The notes beneath the pieces were generated by a model. The model saw only the letters and a program-made list of their open reading frames with translations. It was not told the origin of the DNA and did not search any database. 10,299 bases of DNA from JAHELQ01 sp965603365 (GTDB lineage Bacteria > Acidobacteriota > Aminicenantia > UBA2199). Below are positions 1 through 5,439 of this stretch, in pieces (within the stretch, counting starts at the first letter, position 1; each line of letters begins with the position of its first letter). The DNA lies in contig CBFDCR010000118.1 of assembly GCA_965603365.1 (NCBI GenBank), positions 1-10,299 on the forward strand. The letters are read 5' to 3'. The position numbers and the translations under genes are program-made.

Positions 1-183
1 ATTGGAATTTACGTATCTATATTTCCAAAAAGGAGTTGGATATATTTCTTCAAGCGGCATAATACTTCCTCAGTGGGTTACCGAAAAGAACGATTGGCTG
101 AGATGCGGCGGAATCGTAGGAACAAGTAGAATCCTGGTATTTAGTATGTGGCTTGTACTGCCTGGAGGCAGGTAAAAAGTTTC

Positions 184-1317
184 CTAATAAGGGCCAAAGG
201 CGGTATCTAAAATTTTCTTCCGGTAGGATAAATCCGTGATGAGATCAAATATCATCGGCTCATGATGCCTTCTGAAACCTGAACCCCTACGACATCGTTT
301 CAACTCAACCGAAATAGCCTGATACCAGTCTTTTTTTAAATCAGACGAAATATCGAAATCTCCCTTCCGATCAAATGTAATCCATTGGCCGGCATCTTCT
401 TTATTATTTGTAAAAATATCGTTAAAAAGGATTCTGTGTTTTTCCCGGTTCACCTTACAATCATAGTCAAGGGGCATTATTAAATGGATAGCACAGTTGT
501 TCTTTTCCTTTCTCGATTTTGAGGGATCATAAAAAAGAGTCGCCGCATATCTCTGCCCGATAGTGACAGGCAACCTGCAACTTTTTGTGAATGTGGTAAC
601 AAGTCGCTTGTCTGAACTTTTTAGATCGAAGTGAGTAAGCATCTCACTCAAGAAATCAAAACAATCTTCAAGCCATTTCCTGTCTTTTGTACTTTTTAGA
701 GTTTCGATCAATCCTGGAGGGTAGGTAAGAGAATTACTATTGGTGAGGTGGGGCGTTAGATCAACCAAACTGGTTTTATTTAGCCTATTGGGTACTTTTA
801 TTATTTCAGGTGCAGGCGGTTTATGCTGTTGGGGAGGTTTACCGATTTTTTGGATGCAGTCCTTTGTATTCCGTTCATCTAATTTTTCGCCCAGGTTCCA
901 CAATTGAGTAAACCAATCTTTAAGTTCTACTATTGGGGCGGTTTCTTCTATTAACACACCTAATTCGATATTTTCCTTAATGCCGCTTTCGGTAAAATTG
1001 GCAGAACCCACTATAGCTTTATTCCCGGATATGATAGCTTTGGCATGTACACCTGGATAATGACGAATTTTTTTTGAATTTTTGAGGACAAAATCTCTAA
1101 TCTCACTATTACTTTTCCACTGGGAGTAAATCCATGCCACAAAATCAGTGATTAACTTCCAGGAGTTTGATTTCTTTATGATTCTTTCTAAATAATTGAG
1201 CTTAATATAAGGACAAATCATCATTATATCTGCATTGCTTGCAATATTGATTATTGCTTCGTCAAATAAAGAAATTTGGTTTTGATCATTTGTTAATTGG
1301 CGGCAAATCATCTTCAT
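184..1317 (-). CDS. Phospholipase D-like domain protein (putative nuclease)
   Basis: A 377-residue protein with one PLD-type HKD half-site near the N-terminus: H91-x-K93 followed by the G104-S105-A-N107 motif and then a conserved-looking N-x-E stretch. The Asp that usually follows HxK by five residues is a Gly here. Single-HKD proteins of this superfamily usually act as dimers and include nucleases such as those of BfiI-like restriction enzymes; true phospholipases usually carry two sites. A nuclease role is therefore inferred, not shown. The C-terminal two thirds (from about residue 150) match no family I recognise; they contain a Pro/Lys-rich linker around residues 160-175. The start ATG overlaps the stop of the upstream HNH fragment (ATGA, 1314-1317) and is preceded by a GGGGGA ribosome binding site about six bases upstream, so this was once the second gene of an HNH-PLD pair. 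There is no signal peptide and no membrane segment. The domain call is firm and the function is open. Confidence 0.8.
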   Translation of the reverse strand: MKMICRQLTNDQNQISLFDEAIINIASNADIMMICPYIKLNYLERIIKKSNSWKLITDFVAWIYSQWKSNSEIRDFVLKNSKKIRHYPGVHAKAIISGNKAIVGSANFTESGIKENIELGVLIEETAPIVELKDWFTQLWNLGEKLDERNTKDCIQKIGKPPQQHKPPAPEIIKVPNRLNKTSLVDLTPHLTNSNSLTYPPGLIETLKSTKDRKWLEDCFDFLSEMLTHFDLKSSDKRLVTTFTKSCRLPVTIGQRYAATLFYDPSKSRKEKNNCAIHLIMPLDYDCKVNREKHRILFNDIFTNNKEDAGQWITFDRKGDFDISSDLKKDWYQAISVELKRCRRGSGFRRHHEPMIFDLITDLSYRKKILDTAFGPY

Positions 1318-1481
1318 CGGATTCCCCCTTGTTTGTCTTTTATTAATTGTCGGTGGTGCTGGATCATTTCTTTTATGTCCTCGATTTTGTAGGTGATGCC
1401 CCCTTTATGAATCATGGCATGACAATTCGGGCAAACCGGGCGCAAATCTTCTATTGGATCTACATCAGATGATCCCTGTAG
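1314..1481 (-). pseudogene. HNH endonuclease, C-terminal fragment
   Basis: Read on the minus strand, the frame ending at the TGA at 1314-1316 encodes about 50 residues with the signature LRPVCPNCHAMIH, preceded by VDPIED. This is the zinc-binding second half of the HNH fold as seen in small 5-methylcytosine-type or generic HNH nucleases, which usually end soon after this motif. The first half, including the catalytic His pair, is absent: in this frame a TGA occurs at 1482-1484 and there is no plausible start codon between it and the motif. The frame instead enters the end of the antitoxin gene at 1460-1693. I infer that a deletion or recombination fused the two. The 4-base overlap with the PLD gene suggests an original two-gene nuclease operon. 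Confidence 0.7.
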
Positions 1482-1693
1482 TCATCTTCATTCAAGTTCG
1501 CTCCTTTCAATGACCCCACCAATTTCGAAGTCACAGGGCCAAGAGGTTTAACCTTTTTGCTTACCTTTCGGGAACTTAAGACGGAAAAAAACTCTGACAC
1601 AATTTGAGACAATGACTTTTGCTGACTTTTAGCGTATTCCCTGGCACCTCTTATCAGTTTTTCTTCGAGCCTTAATGTCAATTTATCTTGCAT
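1460..1693 (-). CDS. DUF6364-type antitoxin-like protein, C-terminus probably altered
   Basis: The protein is 77 residues from the ATG at 1691-1693, chosen because an AAGGAGG ribosome binding site sits just upstream; an in-frame extension to 1768 has no such site. The N-terminus (MQDKLTLRLEEKLIRGAREYAKS, with QKSLSQIVSEFF following) is a ribbon-helix-helix-like pattern typical of DUF6364 antitoxins, which normally precede a PIN-domain RNase toxin. The tail resembles the family's usual ending in a DYR/DYK-x-x-L motif but stops abruptly at HLM, where the sequence runs into an HNH nuclease remnant. No PIN toxin follows; the next minus-strand genes are the HNH fragment and the PLD protein. I infer an orphan antitoxin whose toxin was lost. 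The DUF6364 name is from pattern recognition and is fairly likely; DNA binding and autoregulation are family-level expectations only. Confidence 0.7.
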   Translation of the reverse strand: MQDKLTLRLEEKLIRGAREYAKSQQKSLSQIVSEFFSVLSSRKVSKKVKPLGPVTSKLVGSLKGANLNEDDYRDHLM

Positions 1694-1824
1694 CCGAAAA
1701 GCCTCCTTAGCTGTCAGAATGTCTTTCACTACGAATTGTAAATTACCACAACCAAAAAAAAATTGCAAGTACCCGGAATCAGCAGGGATGCGTCATTCTT
1801 TTTTTCTTCTTCACCGTTTCAATT

Positions 1825-1860
1825 ATGACGGATTTAGGGGACATGACGGATTTAGGGGAC
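1825..1860. repeat. Two tandem copies of an 18-base unit
   Basis: ATGACGGATTTAGGGGAC occurs at 1825-1842 and again, identically, at 1843-1860, followed by AGGCCGG. Motifs of the form GATTTAGGGGACA are often seen beside REP-type tyrosine (Y1) transposase genes in environmental anaerobes, so this may be a leftover of such an element. No transposase gene is present, and that link is from memory only. Confidence 0.75.
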
Positions 1861-1886
1861 AGGCCGGAATAAAATAAGGCCATAGT

Positions 1887-1939
1887 CAGACAGCCTTGAC
1901 ACTGTCCCACGACGAGTTCTGGGAAGGCACAGGTGTTTA
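1887..1939 (+). pseudogene. Scar of a second copy of the 2422-2628 antitoxin gene
   Basis: Bases 1887-1901 are identical to 2367-2381, the -35 region of the antitoxin-like gene's promoter including TTGACA. Bases 1905-1939 are identical over 35 bases to 2593-2627, the last codons of that gene up to the second base of its stop codon. The roughly 210 bases between these parts in the intact locus are missing here. The piece therefore looks like an internally deleted duplicate that keeps the -35 box and the VLSHDEFWEGTGV tail. The reading frame no longer stops at the original position, because TAA has become TAT. It lies just downstream of the Cys-rich peptide gene and on the opposite strand. Confidence 0.75.
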
Positions 1940-1968
1940 TAGAGGCGAAGTCTGGTGGTTTACAGATA

Positions 1969-2178
1969 TTAAATGGTTTTACAGGGGCAGGGATCTCCGG
2001 TTGGCCCGGTACAACATAAATAGGGGCTGGTGGGGCACAGGCACGAGATGTAATAACACGTGTAATCATCATCGGTAATAATACCTTTGCCCTTTAACAC
2101 ATCCATGTTAGAATCAGACAGGCTGGCAATGGTCCTCTTGTTCAAAGATAAGCTCTTACTAAATTTTTTAGATTTCAC
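1969..2178 (-). CDS. Putative RiPP precursor peptide, class I lanthipeptide-like, Cys-rich core
   Basis: A 69-residue peptide starting at a GTG (2176-2178) with an AGGAGG ribosome binding site at 2185-2190. Residues 1-32 form a Lys/Ser-rich leader containing SLSLNKRTIASL, then SDSNMDVLKGKG. This matches the pattern LxLNKxTIxxLxxxxMxxxKGG of leaders I know from class I lanthipeptide and related 'GG' natural product precursors, with GKG in place of GG. Residues 33-69 are the proposed core: it begins with a DDD stretch and holds seven Cys (41, 46, 48, 55, 56, 64, 66), eight Ser/Thr, and Pro/Gly turns (CLCP, LCC, CPC). That near 1:1 Cys to Ser/Thr ratio would suit lanthionine rings. No LanB, LanC, peptidase or transporter gene lies in the window, so the modification is unknown and could be done in trans. 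The alternative is a small Cys-rich metal-binding or disulfide peptide. The gene is well supported by its promoter and ribosome binding site; the class is a motif-based inference. Confidence 0.72.
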   Translation of the reverse strand: MKSKKFSKSLSLNKRTIASLSDSNMDVLKGKGIITDDDYTCYYISCLCPTSPYLCCTGPTGDPCPCKTI

Positions 2179-2212
2179 TTAATACCTCCTTTTTGTTGTC
2201 ATTATGTCGCTA

Positions 2213-2241
2213 TTTATACATTTAAACAGCTAAAATGTCAA
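2213..2241 (-). promoter_or_regulatory. Promoter of the RiPP-like peptide gene
   Basis: On the minus strand, TTGACA (2236-2241) and TATAAA (2213-2218) are separated by exactly 17 bases. Transcription would start near 2206, giving a leader of about 28 bases before the GTG at 2178. A 6-base inverted repeat, ACATTT (2218-2223) and AAATGT (2233-2238), lies across the spacer and box edges, a typical place for an operator, though it may be chance in AT-rich DNA. Confidence 0.75.
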
Positions 2242-2375
2242 CTCCGGCTCAAGGTGATGCCTATGAAGGAGGTCAAGATGAGGGGCAGGCAAAAATCTTT
2301 AGTCCTATTTAACATTTCGGGGTAACTTCTGTTTTACCAATCTTTCCCCTTTTACCGGACTGTAGCCAGACAGCC

Positions 2376-2404
2376 TTGACATTGGCATTTCCAGAACTTA
2401 TAAT
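2376..2404 (+). promoter_or_regulatory. Perfect-consensus sigma70/sigmaA promoter of the antitoxin-like gene
   Basis: TTGACA (2376-2381), a 17-base spacer, and TATAAT (2399-2404) match the consensus in all twelve bases. Transcription would start near 2411, only about 11 bases before the ATG at 2422 and on top of the AAGGAG site at 2409-2414, so the leader would be extremely short. Confidence 0.85.
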
Positions 2405-2421
2405 AATGAAGGAGCATGAAA

Positions 2422-2628
2422 ATGAAATCTTTGTATTTGAATGTCGAAGATAACATCTATCGGAAAGTAATAGATTTTCTTAATCTTCTGCCTAAAAGTA
2501 AAATTAAGATTGTAGAGGAGATATCCGGCAGTGAAGAACTAAAAGAGGAACTCCAGGCCCGGCGGGATGAGATCCGCCGCGGGGATGTACTCTCCCACGA
2601 CGAGTTCTGGGAAGGCACAGGTGTTTAA
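2422..2628 (+). CDS. Orphan antitoxin-like protein
   Basis: A 68-residue acidic protein. The ATG at 2422 is preferred over the one at 2416 because the AAGGAG site (2409-2414) is seven bases from the former and one base from the latter. It begins with a short beta-strand pattern (KSLYLNVEDNIYRKVIDFLNLLP), continues with a charged helix (EELKEELQARRDEIRRGDV) and ends in LSHDEFWEG. This layout is like small RelB/Phd-type antitoxins with a terminal 'GDVLSHDEFW' toxin-contact tail that are usually followed by a RelE/ParE toxin. No toxin follows: at the stop codon the sequence passes directly into the minus-strand HEPN remnant. The gene converges on the MNT gene, and a deleted duplicate of it lies at 1887-1939. 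The antitoxin role is inferred from size, composition and promoter strength. A 6-base hairpin stem inside the gene (2560-2579) has no T-run and is not a terminator. Confidence 0.65.
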   Translation: MKSLYLNVEDNIYRKVIDFLNLLPKSKIKIVEEISGSEELKEELQARRDEIRRGDVLSHDEFWEGTGV

Positions 2629-2694
2629 TCTCTTTTTTACGAAATCTACAACTCTTTCGGCAATCTCGATAGCTTCCTTTGTTTCATCCTGGGA
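2629..2694 (-). pseudogene. HEPN-domain toxin, C-terminal remnant
   Basis: On the minus strand, in the frame one base off from the MNT gene's end, the sequence reads SQDETKEAIEIAERVVDF then VKKRL. That is the characteristic last helix of HEPN proteins partnered with MNT nucleotidyltransferases (pattern EEAxEALExAExVxEFVKxRL). The rest of the domain, including the catalytic R-x4-6-H, is absent; about 100 codons would be expected between the MNT gene and this tail. The frame then continues into the antisense of the antitoxin gene at 2628. I infer a deletion near 2690-2700 that removed most of the toxin. The fragment is short, so the call is moderate. Confidence 0.5.
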
Positions 2695-3022
2695 TTCCTT
2701 CGAGGTTGGCGACATAGGAGATGCTGCCGGGGTGGTGCTTCATGGTGTTGAATTTGGTCCTGGATTGAATGATGATATCATTGGGTATGCCTGATTTTGC
2801 CAATCTTCTTTTTATCTGGATGATGAGCTGGTGCTTCTCTTTAAATGACAGGTCCTGGTCTGTTACCACCAGAAAATCCCAGTCACTCTCTTTATGATAG
2901 TCCCCCCTGGCCCTACTGCCGAAGACAATAATTTCTTTTATTAATATTTCCTGGGCGGAAAGGGTCTGCTGAATGATCCGAAGCGCCGCCTGCTTTTCCA
3001 TTAGATCGTCATTAACCGCCAT
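2684..3022 (-). CDS. MNT-type minimal nucleotidyltransferase (MntA-like antitoxin)
   Basis: A 112-residue protein with the polymerase-beta nucleotidyltransferase signature GSRARG at 35-40 followed by D47-x-D49 (in SDWDFLVV). This is the active site that in MntA-type antitoxins transfers AMP to the HEPN toxin partner to silence it. Length and order of motifs fit the MNT family, where the gene normally sits directly upstream of the HEPN toxin gene. Here the C-terminus ends as EGIPG rather than the family's usual longer end, and only a HEPN tail follows, out of frame. The catalytic half looks intact, so the enzyme could still be made. The start ATG at 3020-3022 has an AAAGGA site about 13 bases upstream, rather distant; a second ATG at codon 8 has none. 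Transcription would come from the promoter at 3050-3078. Confidence 0.85.
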   Translation of the reverse strand: MAVNDDLMEKQAALRIIQQTLSAQEILIKEIIVFGSRARGDYHKESDWDFLVVTDQDLSFKEKHQLIIQIKRRLAKSGIPNDIIIQSRTKFNTMKHHPGSISYVANLEGIPG

Positions 3023-3049
3023 TGTTTGTTTTTTATCCTTTACCTAACC

Positions 3050-3078
3050 ATTATGTATGACAAACCCCATAATGTCAA
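3050..3078 (-). promoter_or_regulatory. Promoter and possible operator of the MNT gene
   Basis: On the minus strand, TTGACA (3073-3078), 17 bases, then CATAAT (3050-3055). A perfect 7-base inverted repeat, CATTATG at 3049-3055 and CATAATG at 3068-3074, with centres 19 bases apart, covers the -10 box and touches the -35 box. That position suits autorepression by a toxin-antitoxin complex, but the regulation is inferred. Confidence 0.65.
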
Positions 3079-3129
3079 CCTTTTTAACACTACTTGATTA
3101 CCAGATCATCCAATCGTTGATGGGGACGG

Positions 3130-4023
3130 TTAATTGGGGTGGGGGTAGTCTATGGTGCGGCGGAGGGCGCGGATGTGGTCGGGGGTGGTGCCGCAGCAGC
3201 CGCCGATGATGGAGACGCCGGCATCCATCAACTCCCTGGCCTTTTCCGCCATGAATTCCGGGGTTTCGGGATAAACCGGCTGGCCCGCTTTAAGTTCCGG
3301 CACCCCGGCATTGGCCTGGATGATGAGGGGCAGACAGGTGTGCTTTTTAAACTCCCGGGCGATCTCGACCATTTTCTCCATGCCGTTGCCGCAGTTGGAG
3401 CCGATGATATCGGCACCGGCAAATTCCAGGTCCTGGGCCGCCCGCTCGATGTTGACCCCCATGATGGTGTAAAAGCCCCGGGGGGTGGGATCGAAGGTCA
3501 TGGTGGCGATAATCGGAATCCGGTAGGAGATACTCCGGGCCGCCCGGAGGGCGATAAACTGCTCCTGGAAATCGGTCATGGTCTCGATGCAAATGGCGTC
3601 CACACCGGTATCTATAAGGACCTTCAACTGCCGGTAGAAGCTGTCGTACATCTCCACCGGATCGGTATCGCCAAAGGGTTTCAGTAATTTACCGCTGGGG
3701 CCGCAAGAGGCTGAGATATAGGCCCGGTCCCCCACCGCCTGTTGGACCGCCAGCACGGCATTGCGATTGATCTCTTCGGCTTGATCTGCCAATCCGTATC
3801 CCTTTAATTTCAGGGGGGAGCCGCCGAAGGTGTTGGTTTGAATGAGATCGGCACCGGCATCCTGGTAGAGCCTGGCGATCTCCTTCAGGATTTCCGGCTG
3901 CTCCAGGTTGAAGGATTCGGGGCACTGGCCGCTTTCCAGGCCACTGGACATCAGTAGGGTGCCCATGGCCCCGTCGCCCACCAGGACATCGCCCCTCTTG
4001 ACGCGTTCCATAAAGGGTATCAT
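3130..4023 (-). CDS. Homocysteine S-methyltransferase family protein (MetH N-terminal-domain type)
   Basis: A 297-residue TIM-barrel protein of the S-methyltransferase family (the homocysteine-binding module of MetH and BHMT). The zinc-binding cysteines are all present: C211 in the GSNCGNG motif and C276-C277 in GGCCGTTP. The N-terminal GDGAMGT (residues 16-22), the TNTFGGS and the ETMTD motifs are also family hallmarks. The start is the ATG at 4021-4023, five bases after a GGAGAGG site; an in-frame extension to 4095 would overlap the gene upstream. It is the last gene of the methyltransferase operon, 38 bases after the corrinoid protein. In MetH this domain moves a methyl group from methylcobalamin to homocysteine to make methionine; here it stands alone beside a free corrinoid protein, so a split methionine-forming system is likely. 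Acceptor identity is inferred; another thiol is possible. Confidence 0.9.
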   Translation of the reverse strand: MIPFMERVKRGDVLVGDGAMGTLLMSSGLESGQCPESFNLEQPEILKEIARLYQDAGADLIQTNTFGGSPLKLKGYGLADQAEEINRNAVLAVQQAVGDRAYISASCGPSGKLLKPFGDTDPVEMYDSFYRQLKVLIDTGVDAICIETMTDFQEQFIALRAARSISYRIPIIATMTFDPTPRGFYTIMGVNIERAAQDLEFAGADIIGSNCGNGMEKMVEIAREFKKHTCLPLIIQANAGVPELKAGQPVYPETPEFMAEKARELMDAGVSIIGGCCGTTPDHIRALRRTIDYPHPN

Positions 4024-4061
4024 ATTAACCTCTCCACTCACAACCGATCTGTCACGACTTC

Positions 4062-4703
4062 TCAACCGGCCTGACCGGTCATGGCCTTGATGCATTCCAC
4101 CGCATTGGCGGCATCGAAACCGTATTCGCCGGCTCCAATCTCGTCGGCGAAATTTTTGGAGACCGGTGCGCCGCCGATAATCGTCTTCACTTTTCCCGTC
4201 AGGTTCTCCTTTTTCAGCAGATCCACCACCTGCTTCATCACCGGCATGGTGGTGGTAAGCAGGGCAGATAGGCCGATCACCACCGCATTTTCCTGTTTGG
4301 CGGTTTCGATGAATGTCTCCGGCGGCACATCGCTGCCCAGATCGATGACCTCAAACCCGGCACCCTTCAACATGATGCCCACCAGGTTCTTGCCGATATC
4401 GTGCAGGTCGCCTTGAACCGAGCCAATCACCACCTTGCCCCTGGAGGGGATGTTCTCCTCTATTAACAGGGGTTTGAGGTGGTCCAGTCCGGCATACATG
4501 GCTTTGGCGGCCAGCAGCACATCGGGTAGAAATATATCGTGATTGCGGAATTTTTCGCCCACCACATTCATGCCGGCGATCAGCCCCTCATCCAGGATGG
4601 TCTTGGGGGGGAGCTTCTTCCCGATGGCCTGGGCGGTTAATTGGGCTACCTTTTCATCGTCTCCCTCTTCTAAAGTGCGGGAAATTTGGTTTAATATGTC
4701 CAT
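4062..4703 (-). CDS. Corrinoid (cobalamin-binding) methyl carrier protein, MtbC/MttC type
   Basis: A 213-residue protein of the two-domain corrinoid carrier type, close to the usual ~210-220 residues. Residues 1-85 are the helical cap domain (KTILDEGLIAGMNVVGEKF, then FLPDVLLAAKAM). Residues 88-210 are the Rossmann-like B12 domain with D99-x-H101-x-x-G104 (in GDLHDIGKN); His101 is the expected lower cobalt ligand. The SALLTTTM loop and the IIGGAPV motif also match. It would shuttle a methyl group between the MttB-family enzyme and the final methyltransferase. The ATG follows the stop of the activation-domain gene by one base, with its GGAGG site inside the end of that gene, which argues for translational coupling. 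Confidence 0.95.
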   Translation of the reverse strand: MDILNQISRTLEEGDDEKVAQLTAQAIGKKLPPKTILDEGLIAGMNVVGEKFRNHDIFLPDVLLAAKAMYAGLDHLKPLLIEENIPSRGKVVIGSVQGDLHDIGKNLVGIMLKGAGFEVIDLGSDVPPETFIETAKQENAVVIGLSALLTTTMPVMKQVVDLLKKENLTGKVKTIIGGAPVSKNFADEIGAGEYGFDAANAVECIKAMTGQAG

Positions 4704-4704
4704 A

Positions 4705-5439
4705 TTATGCCTCCGTTTGGTTGATTTTTATCCGGTTGATCCGTGCTAAGCAGGAGCGGGTCCGACACTCCCGGCAAAAGGAGTAGTTGTTTTGAAATAT
4801 ATGAATCCGGGGCGCTCCTGCCACCAATACCCCGGATATGGATTTTAAAGGGGTCATGAGAAAACTGTCGTTTAGGCGAATCCCGATCTCTTCGGGATGC
4901 AGATACTTAAAGAGTTTTTGTTGGCTGCTGATGTGCCAGCCGCAGTAACCGGGACTGTAGAGCAATACCGCCAGCGCCCCGTTAGGAGGCGCTTCTTCCT
5001 GCCTCTTCAGCAGGGATTCCCGAAATCGGGACTCGGCAAACGTGCCGCCCCGGTCTGCACCCACAGAGGCTGCCGCATCCAGCATGGCCCCTAAGGCAAA
5101 GTCGTTTTCTGCAAATAGTTTTTCTATTTTCCGGCTGACCTTCTGGCCCAGGGTCAGGGCAAATAAGGCCAGGTGGTCGGCCCGGGGAAAGATGTGGTAA
5201 AGCGGGGCCTCCGGCTCGTTGCCGCCGCTGCCGTTATAGACGGCAGCGAATTGGGACGGAGAAATGTCTGTCATGATCCCCACCGGTTCGGCCAGCTCCC
5301 GGAACAGGTCAAAGGCCGTATCCACCAGGCCGTTGATCCGGTCAGGGATTTGGATTCCGGGTCCGATGCCCTGGGACCGGAGTACCGCCGGCCGCTCCGG
5401 CTCAATCTCGGTAAGGGGTATGGGGATGATTTCCCTCAT
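4705..5439 (-). CDS. Methionine-synthase activation-domain-like protein
   Basis: A 244-residue protein whose C-terminal half carries the pattern SPGYCGWHIS (162-171), IGIRLNDSFLMTPLKSISG (185-203). This resembles the S-adenosylmethionine-binding reactivation domain of cobalamin-dependent methionine synthase (R/SPxPGYxxxxxxxxK...L, then the L-T/N-x-S-x-x-M-x-P-x-x-S-x-S-G strand). Stand-alone relatives occur in corrinoid methyltransferase clusters and probably help rescue Co(II) corrinoid or capture the carrier for reduction. The protein ends with C222-x2-C225-x4-C230, three Cys that could bind a metal but do not form a standard ferredoxin CxxCxxC set. Its ATG overlaps the stop of the MttB-family gene (5436-5439). 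No RamA-type reductive activase is visible in the window, so an external electron donor would be needed. The domain call is fairly firm and the exact role is inferred. Confidence 0.78.
   Translation of the reverse strand: MREIIPIPLTEIEPERPAVLRSQGIGPGIQIPDRINGLVDTAFDLFRELAEPVGIMTDISPSQFAAVYNGSGGNEPEAPLYHIFPRADHLALFALTLGQKVSRKIEKLFAENDFALGAMLDAAASVGADRGGTFAESRFRESLLKRQEEAPPNGALAVLLYSPGYCGWHISSQQKLFKYLHPEEIGIRLNDSFLMTPLKSISGVLVAGAPRIHIFQNNYSFCRECRTRSCLARINRIKINQTEA

Noticed and set aside
153..166. Inverted repeat CTGCC-TGGA-GGCAG downstream of the PLD-like gene
   Set aside because: The stem is only five pairs and no T-run follows in the minus direction, so it is not called a terminator.
2..175. 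Plus-strand open frame at the window edge ending in TAA at 173-175
   Set aside because: It is open in this frame from the first base but two other frames are also open over much of it, no family is recognisable and the start lies outside the window.
1779..2072. Minus-strand frame overlapping the RiPP-like gene, Pro-rich
   Set aside because: It is an alternative frame of the peptide gene and of the antisense antitoxin scar, without a ribosome binding site.
2258..2326. Plus-strand 22-codon frame (ATG at 2258 or, after AAGGAGG, at 2279)
   Set aside because: The ribosome binding site is good for the ATG at 2279, but the product is only 15-22 residues, unlike anything known to me, and lies between two divergent promoters.
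2560..2579. Six-pair GC hairpin inside the antitoxin-like gene
   Set aside because: It is inside coding sequence with no T-run; it is explained by the Arg codons of the protein.
3139..3687. Long plus-strand open frame opposite the homocysteine methyltransferase
   Set aside because: It is an antisense shadow of a GC-rich, clearly conserved gene; composition is Gly/Asp-rich low complexity. The same holds for 5700-6287 and 6357-6884.
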